From Arthrobacter sp. V1I9 (GTDB lineage Bacteria; Actinomycetota; Actinomycetes; Actinomycetales; Micrococcaceae): 64,000 nucleotides of DNA. The first letter of the stretch is position 1, and every line of letters starts with the position of its first letter. Positions 1 through 7,128 of the stretch are shown in pieces. The translations under genes and the position numbers were made by a program. Where the stretch lies: NCBI RefSeq assembly GCF_030817075.1, contig NZ_JAUSYU010000001.1, forward strand, positions 3,162,001 to 3,226,000, in the 5' to 3' direction. The notes beneath the pieces were generated by a model, which was not told where the DNA came from, searched no databases, and saw only the letters and a list, made by a program, of their open reading frames with translations.

Positions 1-1
1 G

Positions 2-112
2 ACGGCCCTGCAAATTACGCCACAGTGCACCGTGCGCGCCAGCGTTGGAAACTTCACCGAGCTGCAGTCCCCAGCCTTCGGCATCACCTCGCGGGAGAAC
101 TCCAACGAATAA
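2..112 (+). pseudogene. C-terminal tail of an unidentified protein
   Basis: The window opens inside a reading frame that ends in TAA at 110-112 and encodes 36 residues (contains TVRASVG near the middle). The TVRAS-type end loosely resembles the last strand of LacI-family regulators (LVVRxS), but this is weak. It may be the true end of an upstream gene rather than a pseudogene; the window edge prevents a decision. Confidence 0.3.
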
Positions 113-133
113 CATCCCTTCTTGCCCAGCGGG

Positions 134-364
134 TTACGCGGCCGCCCCCTCCGCAACCCGCTTCGGAGTGATGGCGGAGACGCCGTCGCCGTCCTGCCCG
201 TACAGCCAGTCGTTGTACTGGAAGTTGTTGTCCTTCCGGCTCTTGAACAACAGGTTCCGCAATATGCGCGCCAGACCCGAGACGTGCCAGGACTCACCCC
301 ATACACGGGCGGTGCGCCGGACCCGGGCCGCGCGCGATTGAACTCGCGGATGGCCTCGTCCCAG
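134..364 (-). pseudogene. Frameshifted C-terminal fragment, function unknown
   Basis: On the minus strand the frame beginning near 364 reads as plausible protein (WDEAIREFNRARPG) and then continues in another frame (GESWHVSGLARILRNL, later KDNNFQYNDWLYGQDGDG) to a TAA at 134-136. The junction lies near 280. Neither half has a start and together they look like the C-terminal third of an enzyme that I do not recognise. It is sandwiched between two plus-strand fragments, so the whole first 0.66 kb is decayed sequence. Confidence 0.35.
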
Positions 365-381
365 CCGGCTGAGGTGATTCC

Positions 382-663
382 ATCATTGGCATGCTGCAGC
401 GGCTGCGTAAGCGCGGGCTCCGCGTTCCGGAGGACATGAGCATTGTGGGCTGCGACGACATCTTCGGTGCCGATTTCTGCAATACCCCGCTCACCACGCT
501 GAGCTCGCCCATCGAGCAGGCCGGGCGGGTGGCAGTGACCGTGCTCCTGGCCCAGCTCAACCCCCTGGCCGGCGGCGGAAACCGCAGCCGCTCGGTCATG
601 CCCACGCACCTCACAGTCAGGGGTTCCACTGCATCGGCACCCACCTCATCGGTTGCTCCGTAG
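382..663 (+). pseudogene. LacI-family regulator, C-terminal fragment
   Basis: The translation carries the typical end of the periplasmic-binding-like effector domain of LacI/GalR repressors: GMLQRLRKRGLRVPEDMSIV followed by GCDDI, then SSPIEQAGRVAV and the terminal PTHLTVRGST strand. The helix-turn-helix and the first two thirds of the domain are absent, and upstream sequence belongs to an unrelated minus-strand fragment. About 93 codons remain of a family usually 330-350 residues long. It cannot act as a normal repressor; I regard it as a remnant. Confidence 0.75.
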
Positions 664-783
664 CAGCCCTTTCCAGCCTCCAAAAGGGCACTCATGGAGC
701 AACCGACGCATATTTTCGGAGTTTTCAAGGATCGCCGTGATCCGTTGCCATTCCTCCGTGGGATTCAGGGTGGCGGGACAAAG

Positions 784-813
784 AAGCCCCAGCGGCGACT
801 GCCGCTGGGGCTT
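784..813 (-). terminator. Strong hairpin terminator
   Basis: AAGCCCCAGCGGC and its perfect complement are separated by a 4-nt loop. It lies 17 nt past the stop of the minus-strand gene ending at 830 and also faces the LacI fragment, so it may work in both directions. Confidence 0.75.
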
Positions 814-829
814 CGATTGACGGGTTCCG

Positions 830-1174
830 CTAGAGCCGGTCCGTCTGGTCCTCGCCCTTATGGCCGGACCCGCGCAGGTTCTCCTGGACCTTGCCGAACA
901 AATCCTTGATGGTGGATTCGGCGTTGGTGAGGACATCCACCGGCAGGTAGACCTCATGCGTGAGCGGCAGGTCGTATTCATCCTTCAGGTGGGTGCCGTT
1001 CCCCACACCTTCCAGGGACAGGTAGACCATGGCCTCCGTCCGGGCGATTCCAGCGATCTTGCCAAAGACAACGGTGAATTCGTTCGGCTGGAAGCTGATG
1101 GTCTGGCCAACATGGCTGCGGCCAAGGTCACCGGCGGTGACGGCCTTTTCCTGCTGGTTGCGGGTGTATTCCAT
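830..1174 (-). CDS. Small conserved hypothetical protein (114 aa)
   Basis: A soluble 114-residue protein with no signal peptide, membrane segment or metal motif that I can see. It begins MEYTRNQQEK and has a beta-rich middle (GQTISFQPNEFTVVFGKIAG). I chose the ATG at 1174 because AGAGGAGT lies just upstream; a longer frame to 1402 would run antisense through the start of the nitronate monooxygenase gene. It stands alone, closed by the hairpin at 784-813, and is divergent from the next gene. Function unknown. Confidence 0.7.
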   Translation of the reverse strand: MEYTRNQQEKAVTAGDLGRSHVGQTISFQPNEFTVVFGKIAGIARTEAMVYLSLEGVGNGTHLKDEYDLPLTHEVYLPVDVLTNAESTIKDLFGKVQENLRGSGHKGEDQTDRL

Positions 1175-1289
1175 AACTACTCCTCTGGGTCGCCGACATC
1201 TACGCCAGCAGTCTAGCGTCGCCCCTTCGGGAGGGTACATAGTGCAAGACTGGGTTAGAGCCCAACCACACGACCCACCGGGAGCTGCC

Positions 1290-2363
1290 ATGACCGCCCA
1301 CCCCCGCCCTTCCACCTCCGCCGGCAGGGTCACGACACTCTTCGGGATCGACGCTCCCGTGGTTCTTGGCCCCTTCGGCGGCGTCTCCTCCGTACAGCTC
1401 ACCGCAGCAGTGAGCGACGGCGGCGGGCTGGGTTCCTACGGCCTGTACGGGTACGACGGCGGCGCCATCCGCAACACCGCCGCCGAGCTTCACGCCGCCA
1501 CAGCGAAGCCCTTCGCCCTGAACCTCTGGGTGCCCAATGGCAGTGAAACACCAGCCCTGCCACAGGAAGAGTTCGACCGCTACGCGACCGCCCTGAAGCC
1601 GTACTTCGAGGAACTGGGCATTCCCCTGCCGGACATGCCCGCGCGGTACATGCCCGACTACGGCGAACAGGTGGAAGCGGCGATGGAGGCGCGCCCCGCC
1701 GTCGTGAGCTTTGTCTTCGGCGTGCCTGCTCCGGCCGTTGTGGAAGAAGCACACCGCCGCGGGATCAAGGTCGTGGGCACGGCCACCACCGTTGCAGAAG
1801 CTGTGGCGCTGGAGGCAGGCGGCGTCGATGCCGTGGTAGCCAGCGGAATGGAGTCCGGCGGCCACCGGGTGTCCTTCCTGAAGCCCGCGGAGGAGTCACT
1901 CGTCGGAGCGTTCGCCCTGGTCCCGCAGGTGGCCGATGCCGTTTCCATCCCCGTGATCGCGGCCGGTGGAATCGCAGACCGCCGCGGCTTCGCGGCAGCA
2001 ATGGCTCTGGGAGCCAAGGCTGTGCAGGTGGGAACGGCGTTCCTGGCCACCAGGGAGTCAGCCGCCGTGCCCGCCTACCGGAACATCCTGCGCAGCAACG
2101 CAGCAGCACAGACGGTGCTGACCCGGACCCTGAGCGGCCGGCTGGCCCGCGGCATTCCCAACCGCATCATTGCCGAGCTTGAAGAGGGCGGCACAGTAGC
2201 CCCCTTCCCGGTACAGAACTGGCTGACGGGCCGGTTCCGGCCCGAGGCCGCCAAAAGGGAAAACACCGAACTTATGTCCCTGTGGGCCGGGCAATCCGCG
2301 CCGTTGCTGCGGCACGAAACCGCAGCGGAAGTCCTTGCCGAGTTGCTGGCGGGCACCCACTGA
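1290..2363 (+). CDS. Nitronate monooxygenase (NMO / 2-nitropropane dioxygenase family)
   Basis: This 357-residue protein is a TIM-barrel FMN enzyme of the family that oxidises alkyl nitronates such as propionate-3-nitronate. Visible markers are the N-terminal PVVLGPFGGVSS (usually PxxxAPMAG), GTATTVAEAVALEAGGVDAV, ASGMESGGHR (family Q/SGxEAGGHR, with the presumed catalytic His) and the phosphate-binding IAAGGIADRRG followed by ALGAKAVQVGTAFLATRES. The ATG at 1290 follows GGGAG; an in-frame extension upstream overlaps the divergent gene and lacks homology. It has no operon partner. The substrate is not determined by sequence; detoxification of nitronates is the usual role. Confidence 0.88.
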   Translation: MTAHPRPSTSAGRVTTLFGIDAPVVLGPFGGVSSVQLTAAVSDGGGLGSYGLYGYDGGAIRNTAAELHAATAKPFALNLWVPNGSETPALPQEEFDRYATALKPYFEELGIPLPDMPARYMPDYGEQVEAAMEARPAVVSFVFGVPAPAVVEEAHRRGIKVVGTATTVAEAVALEAGGVDAVVASGMESGGHRVSFLKPAEESLVGAFALVPQVADAVSIPVIAAGGIADRRGFAAAMALGAKAVQVGTAFLATRESAAVPAYRNILRSNAAAQTVLTRTLSGRLARGIPNRIIAELEEGGTVAPFPVQNWLTGRFRPEAAKRENTELMSLWAGQSAPLLRHETAAEVLAELLAGTH

Positions 2364-2494
2364 CTGTCATGCCGCCCGCCGTCTACGTAACGCCGGCACG
2401 GGGCCGCCAAGGGATCACCGCTAGAATCTGAACAACTAACACCTGACCGGCCCCGCACGCCCGCGCCGGTCCGGTAACCGGGAAGGGAGAGGCC

Positions 2495-3121
2495 GTGCGC
2501 ACGCACCGTCCGCGGACGCCCTTCCACTTCCTCCGCTCGTCCGCCGTGGCCACAGTCATTTTGACCCTCGCCGCCGGAGCACACCTTGCCGGCGGCGGAG
2601 AGCTCCCGGCCCCGGCCATCCTGCTGGCAGTCCTGGCCCTGACCGCCCTTGGCAGCACCACCGCCACCCGCCTGCGGCTCGGGTTTCCTGCCATGGCCGC
2701 CCTGCTGGGCGGCGGGCAACTGGCCCTGCACAAACTGTTTGCCGCTTTCGGCACGGTAGCCGCAGGGGCAGCACCGGCCGCCGCCACCTCCCATGACGGC
2801 CACCGTCCGGGCGCCGACATCCTGGCTCCCGCAGCGGCCCATCTCCACGGAGCCGGCCCTGCGTCCGGGCCCCTGATGCTGGCCGCGCACGCCCTGGCGA
2901 CGCTGGGCTGCGCACTCCTGCTGGCCAAGGGCGAAGCAGCCCTGTGGGCGCTGGCCGCCTGGCTCCGGCCCCTGGCAGCCCTCCCCCAGGCGGTGTCGCC
3001 GGACGACGGCCCTCCGGCTCTGGTTGCCTTCCGCACCTTCAGTGCCCCGCTGCGTCCCTGGCGCAACCTCCGGCAAGACAGCCGGCGCGGCCCGCCTTCC
3101 GCCGTCGCACTTCCCAGCTGA
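2495..3121 (+). CDS. Putative membrane protein upstream of ycnI, probably copper-related
   Basis: A 208-residue protein starting at a GTG preceded by GGGAAGGGAGAG. It has hydrophobic stretches at about 16-32, 40-56, 62-92 (long, small-residue rich) and 126-150, separated by a His-containing loop (SHDGHRPG and AAAHLHGAG at about 98-121). The gene lies 95 bp upstream of a YcnI-family gene on the same strand. In actinobacteria ycnI is often accompanied by small His-rich membrane proteins and copper-handling genes, so a copper role is inferred from context only. The tail after residue 170 is Arg/Pro rich and probably cytoplasmic. Confidence 0.6.
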   Translation: MRTHRPRTPFHFLRSSAVATVILTLAAGAHLAGGGELPAPAILLAVLALTALGSTTATRLRLGFPAMAALLGGGQLALHKLFAAFGTVAAGAAPAAATSHDGHRPGADILAPAAAHLHGAGPASGPLMLAAHALATLGCALLLAKGEAALWALAAWLRPLAALPQAVSPDDGPPALVAFRTFSAPLRPWRNLRQDSRRGPPSAVALPS

Positions 3122-3216
3122 AGCGCCACCGCACCTCCTGCAGCGGCGGCACCAATACTTTCGTGCTCCCGGCCAAGCTCCGGCCACAAAGGTGAGCACG
3201 CCAGAAAGGCAAACCC

Positions 3217-3969
3217 ATGAACACCTCAGCTCTTCGCCGTACCCTTCAAACTGCCGCCGTCACCGGGGGCGCAGCTGCCCTGCTGCTCACGGCCGCGGGC
3301 GGAGCCTCGGCACATGTCGGTGTGACGCCGGACAAAACAGCCGCCAACTCCTACGCCCTGCTCACCTTCGGCATTCCGCACGGCTGTGACACCTCCGGCA
3401 CCACGAAGGTTGCCATCACGCTGCCGCAGGAACTGAACGATGCACAGCCCACCGTCAACCCCAACTGGACGGTGGAGAAGGTTACCGAGCAGCTCCCCGA
3501 GCCGAAGAAACTCGCCGACGGAACGTCCATCACCAAGCGGACCAGCCAGATCGTCTACACGGCCAAATCACCACTGGCCCACGAACTGCGGGATGCACTG
3601 GTGCTCTCCGTAAAACTTCCTGATGCAGCCGGCACCACGTTGTACTTCCCCACCCTCCAGAGCTGCGAAACCGGGCAGACGGACTGGTCCGAGATCGCCA
3701 GGGACGGCCAGGACCCGCACTCGCTTGAGGCACCTGCGCCGTCGGTCACGATCACCCCAGCAGCCAGCACCGATGGACACGGCGAAAGCGCGGCAACATC
3801 GCACACCACCGAAAGCCCCGCCACAGAGCAGGCGTCCGCAACGGACAGTGGGGCGGATGCCCGCAGCTGGGCCGGACTGGCAGCGGGCGTCGGTGGCCTG
3901 GTGCTCGGTGGCGCGGCCTTCCTGCGCAGCGGTGCGCGCCGCAACGCGGCAAGGTCATCCGACAGGTAG
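3217..3969 (+). CDS. ycnI: YcnI family protein (DUF1775), membrane-anchored copper-binding protein
   Basis: A 250-residue exported protein. An Arg-containing N-region and hydrophobic core end in GGASAHVGVTP: the His directly after the predicted cleavage at ASA-H is the family's N-terminal copper ligand. The DUF1775 beta-sandwich covers about residues 33-170 (NSYALLTFGIPHGCDTSGTTKV, Trp-containing PNWTVEKV). A Thr/Ala/Pro-rich linker follows, then one transmembrane helix (WAGLAAGVGGLVLGGAAFL) and an Arg-rich tail, the usual stop-transfer anchor. CopC-like extracellular copper handling is the family's proposed role. The terminator at 3979-4013 closes the pair with the gene at 2495. Confidence 0.88.
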   Translation: MNTSALRRTLQTAAVTGGAAALLLTAAGGASAHVGVTPDKTAANSYALLTFGIPHGCDTSGTTKVAITLPQELNDAQPTVNPNWTVEKVTEQLPEPKKLADGTSITKRTSQIVYTAKSPLAHELRDALVLSVKLPDAAGTTLYFPTLQSCETGQTDWSEIARDGQDPHSLEAPAPSVTITPAASTDGHGESAATSHTTESPATEQASATDSGADARSWAGLAAGVGGLVLGGAAFLRSGARRNAARSSDR

Positions 3970-3978
3970 AACAATGGC

Positions 3979-4013
3979 TTTGATGCCCGGATCATCACGA
4001 TCCGGGCATCAAA
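3979..4013 (+). terminator. Rho-independent-type terminator after ycnI
   Basis: A perfect 15-bp stem (TTTGATGCCCGGATC and complement) with a 5-nt loop lies 10 nt past the ycnI stop. The A-rich flank on one side and T-rich on the other would support termination in both directions. Confidence 0.8.
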
Positions 4014-4073
4014 AAGCTCCGCCCGCCTCGTGGCAGCATTGACGCGGCCACGCACTGCCGCAAAGGTGGTGCC

Positions 4074-4742
4074 ATGAGGTCTCAGCGAATATCACACGGG
4101 TTGGTTATAACGACGGCGGCCGCTGCGGCTGCCCTGATGCTCAGCGGTTGCGGCCCCAGCCAGCCGCAAACGCAGGCGACCACGGTGCCGGATACCAGGT
4201 CTGCCAGCCCCGACGCGACGTCCGCCTCGCCGGCGGCGCCAGCGACGCCGGCGGAAACGCCATCTGCAGCGGCTCCGGCTACGCCCAAGAGCGGGGCGCC
4301 GGCCACGGCGAATACTGGGGGCCCCGGCCTCTGCAAGGCGGCGGGCCTCTCGGCCGCAACGGACGCGTCAGGCGGCGGAGCAGCGGGCAGCGTCTACATG
4401 AAGCTCAACCTCACCAACACGGGCTCTGAAGCCTGTGTCCTGCGGGGCTTTGCCGGAGTATCCCTCGCCGCTGATGCTGCAGGCGCCCCCATTGGCGCGC
4501 CGGCCATCCGCGACGAAGCCACTGCACCCGCCGACGTCCTGCTCGCACCCGGCCAGACAGGCTCGGCAGTCCTGCGCTACACGCAGGCCGGGAACTACCC
4601 CGACTGCACCATGGTGGATGCCGCCGGCTACCGGATATACCCACCGGAGGACAGAGCCTCCCTGTTCCTTCCCCAGCCGACGAAGGCCTGCAGCAACGCT
4701 GATATCACGCTGCTGACCATTGGGGCTTTCCAGCCCGCGTAG
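4074..4742 (+). CDS. DUF4232 lipoprotein
   Basis: A 222-residue lipoprotein: a short basic N-terminus, a hydrophobic stretch and the lipobox LSGC with the lipidated Cys at residue 26. An Ala/Pro/Thr-rich linker spans about 27-85, then a DUF4232 domain (CKAAGLSAATDASG, MKLNLTNTGSEACVLRGFAG, a late TKAC) whose Cys residues probably form disulfides outside the cell. DUF4232 proteins are common surface lipoproteins of actinobacteria with no settled function. The gene stands alone, 104 bp after ycnI and beyond its terminator. Confidence 0.85.
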   Translation: MRSQRISHGLVITTAAAAAALMLSGCGPSQPQTQATTVPDTRSASPDATSASPAAPATPAETPSAAAPATPKSGAPATANTGGPGLCKAAGLSAATDASGGGAAGSVYMKLNLTNTGSEACVLRGFAGVSLAADAAGAPIGAPAIRDEATAPADVLLAPGQTGSAVLRYTQAGNYPDCTMVDAAGYRIYPPEDRASLFLPQPTKACSNADITLLTIGAFQPA

Positions 4743-4823
4743 AGGCATTCCGGCTGGAGCCCCATCCGCTTCCTCCCGCATTTCCCCGGCCGCATCGGCG
4801 CCTGGATAAGTGCACAGACAACT

Positions 4824-4856
4824 GCAGGCGGTCCGGCAAGGTGCCGGGCCGCCTGC
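4824..4856. terminator. Hairpin between convergent genes
   Basis: A 14-bp stem (GCAGGCGGTCCGGC with one G-T mismatch) and 5-nt loop between the DUF4232 gene and the converging DUF4383 gene; likely a shared terminator. Confidence 0.6.
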
Positions 4857-4893
4857 GGTTGGTTCCGCCCCTTGGAGGCGTTTGTTGAGGTAG

Positions 4894-5364
4894 TTAGTGT
4901 GCGGTGGTGGTGCGTCCCGCGCGTGCATTGCCGCGGGAAAGGGCCACGCCCAGTCCGATCATGCCGAGTCCCAGGACAAAGTGCAGCCAGTTATCCGCGG
5001 CGTTTACCGGGACGAAGTTAGCCGGCGTGTCATGCCCGATCAGCAGGCCGTAGAGCCAGAGGACCAGATAGATGGCGCCGCCCACCAGCAGGTAGTTCCT
5101 GGACTGCGCAGCGCTGCGGGCCATGGCGATGCCGGCTGCGCCAAACAGCAGGTGGACGATGTTGTGCAGAATCGACACCTGGAAGATACCCAGGAGCAGG
5201 GCCTCTGATTCATGCCCCGCGAAGCCCATGGTTTCGTAGTTGGAGGTGATGCCCGGAATGAAGCCCAGGACGCCCACCAGGAGGAACACTGCGCCCACGG
5301 CAAGGGCAGCTTTTTGGATGTTTGTCCGGCCTCCGGTGCGACCGTCGGAACTCATGCTTGTCAT
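4894..5364 (-). CDS. DUF4383 integral membrane protein
   Basis: A 156-residue protein with four predicted membrane helices: AALAVGAVFLLVGVLGFIPG (about 19-38), ILHNIVHLLFGAAGIAMA (about 64-81), LLVGGAIYLVLWLYGLLIG (about 91-109) and WLHFVLGLGMIGLGVAL (about 125-141). The paired His in LHNIVH and WLHF are family-typical and sit within helices 2 and 4. DUF4383 proteins are widespread in actinobacteria, with no known activity. The start at 5364 is followed by MTSMSS; upstream lies an AT-rich promoter region shared with the divergent oxidoreductase. Confidence 0.85.
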   Translation of the reverse strand: MTSMSSDGRTGGRTNIQKAALAVGAVFLLVGVLGFIPGITSNYETMGFAGHESEALLLGIFQVSILHNIVHLLFGAAGIAMARSAAQSRNYLLVGGAIYLVLWLYGLLIGHDTPANFVPVNAADNWLHFVLGLGMIGLGVALSRGNARAGRTTTAH

Positions 5365-5440
5365 GATTACTCCTGCTGTTGTCGTAAACGTTCACATCTG
5401 GCTGCCGGGTCGCGCCTGAACCATAGACTTAAACACCGAC

Positions 5441-5468
5441 ATCATAAGTATACTTAGCAACTACGCCA
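5441..5468 (-). promoter_or_regulatory. Candidate promoter of the DUF4383 gene
   Basis: On the minus strand TATGAT (5446-5441) and TGGCGT (5468-5463) are 16 bp apart in the most AT-rich part of the divergent region, and a palindrome AAGTATACTT (5446-5455) overlaps the -10. Assignment is by eye. Confidence 0.3.
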
Positions 5469-5545
5469 CGCATAGATCAGGATCTATAACAGACCCATCA
5501 CAAATAGCCCGCAAGGGCATGGACCAAAAGGCAGGCTGAGCAGGG

Positions 5546-7072
5546 ATGACGTCGATTTGGTTGGACCGCGCGGAGACCTTCACTTCGGATCCGTTCGAGC
5601 CCGGAAGCAGCTATGACACCGTGGTGGCCGGCGCCGGACTCACCGGCCTGGTAACCGCACTCCTGCTGGCCCGCTCGGGGCAAAACGTCCTGGTGCTCGA
5701 GGCCCGCCATCCCGGTGCCGTGACCACCGGAAACACCACCGCCAAAGTGACACTGCTGCAGGGCACCTTCCTGTCGCAACTGGCCCGCCAGTACTCACAG
5801 AAGCAGGTGCAGGCGTACGTGGATGCCAACCGCGAGGGCCAGGCGTGGCTGCTGCGGTACCTCGAAGAACACAGGGTGCCCTTCCAGACCCGGGACGCTT
5901 TTACATACGCGGCGTCCGCGCAGGGGACGGAAAAGCTCCGAGAAGAGGTCAGCGCCGGCACCACCGCAGGACTGGACATGGAATACGTGCGCGATCCCGG
6001 GCTGCCGTTTCCCGTCCACGGCGCCGTACGCCTCGCGGACCAGGCGCAGATCAACCCCGTGGAGGTGCTGGACACCTTGGTGTCCGACATCCGCGGCCGT
6101 GGCGGCTCAATCGTGGGTGGCGTACGGCTGCAGGATGTCACTGGCGCCAGCCCGGCCACTGTCCACACAGACCGGGGCACCGTCACCGCCAACGAAGTGG
6201 TACTTGCCACCGGCATTCCGGTGCTGGACCGTGGACTCTACTTCGCCAAGCTGAAGCCCAGCCGTTCCTATGCGGCGGCACTGCAGCTGCAGGAGGACCA
6301 GACTCCTCCCCCTGGTATGTACCTCTCGGTTGAACAGCCCACACATTCGCTGCGCGACTACGAGGTGGACGGCCGCCGGCTGCTCCTGGTGGGCGGGCAC
6401 GGACACCACGTGGGCCGCGCACGTTCCGAGAAACACCATCTCGGCAGTCTCCTGGACTGGGCCGTGCAGCACTACCCCGGCGCGGTTGCCACCCACACCT
6501 GGTCAGCGCAGGACTACATGCCCACCAACCTCATGCCCTTCTTCGGCAAGTTCCCGCGGGGCAAGGGCCACATCTACTTCGGCACGGGCTACAACAAGTG
6601 GGGCATGACCAATGCCGTGGCAGCCGCCGTGGGCATTTCGGCTGACATCCTGGGCGGGAACGTGCCGTGGGCCAACACCATCCACCACCGGGTCACCTCA
6701 CCCTCCGGCGCCTTCTCCGCCGTCGCGCTCAATGCCGGAGTGGCAGCCAAGCTCGCTACTGGCTGGGGGCAGGTGGCCGCCGAGGGCCTGCGGAAGGACG
6801 GGAAAGAGCCTGTGCCCGCACAAGCCCCGGTGGTTCCGCCCGAAGGTGAGGGCAGGGTCTACCGCGAGGGATCAAAACCGGTCGCCATCTCGACCGTTGA
6901 CGGCACCACCTGCAAGTTGTCGGCCGTCTGCACGCACCTGGGAGGAATCCTGCACTGGAATGACAGTGAGCGGTCGTGGGACTGCCCGTTGCACGGCTCC
7001 CGCTTCGACAGTGACGGAAAGCGCCTTGAAGGTCCGGCCACCAAGGACCTGCCGGCCGCAGGAAAGGCTTGA
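5546..7072 (+). CDS. FAD-dependent oxidoreductase with C-terminal Rieske [2Fe-2S] domain
   Basis: A 508-residue two-domain protein. The N-terminal part is a DAO-type flavoprotein with the dinucleotide fold VVAGAGLTGLVTALLLARSG at about 26-46, ending in the acidic LEAR, and a conserved GTGYNKWGMTNAVAAA near the FAD site (about 347-362). The C-terminal about 80 residues are a Rieske domain: CTHLG (Cys462, His464) and CPLHG (Cys480, His483) supply the four cluster ligands. Proteins of this fusion type are found in Bacillus and actinobacteria and are of unknown substrate. The next frame, that of lhr, could start at the overlapping TTGA, suggesting possible co-transcription. Confidence 0.9.
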   Translation: MTSIWLDRAETFTSDPFEPGSSYDTVVAGAGLTGLVTALLLARSGQNVLVLEARHPGAVTTGNTTAKVTLLQGTFLSQLARQYSQKQVQAYVDANREGQAWLLRYLEEHRVPFQTRDAFTYAASAQGTEKLREEVSAGTTAGLDMEYVRDPGLPFPVHGAVRLADQAQINPVEVLDTLVSDIRGRGGSIVGGVRLQDVTGASPATVHTDRGTVTANEVVLATGIPVLDRGLYFAKLKPSRSYAAALQLQEDQTPPPGMYLSVEQPTHSLRDYEVDGRRLLLVGGHGHHVGRARSEKHHLGSLLDWAVQHYPGAVATHTWSAQDYMPTNLMPFFGKFPRGKGHIYFGTGYNKWGMTNAVAAAVGISADILGGNVPWANTIHHRVTSPSGAFSAVALNAGVAAKLATGWGQVAAEGLRKDGKEPVPAQAPVVPPEGEGRVYREGSKPVAISTVDGTTCKLSAVCTHLGGILHWNDSERSWDCPLHGSRFDSDGKRLEGPATKDLPAAGKA

Positions 7073-7128
7073 GCCAAGGCAAAGGGGAGGCCGTCACCAG
7101 TGTCGGTGGCCTGGGGCATGATGGAGGC

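Noticed and set aside
2075..3199. Long minus-strand frame across the nitronate monooxygenase end and the copper pair
   Set aside because: Gly/Arg/Cys-rich antisense translation spanning two genes and an intergenic gap; no homology or start signal.
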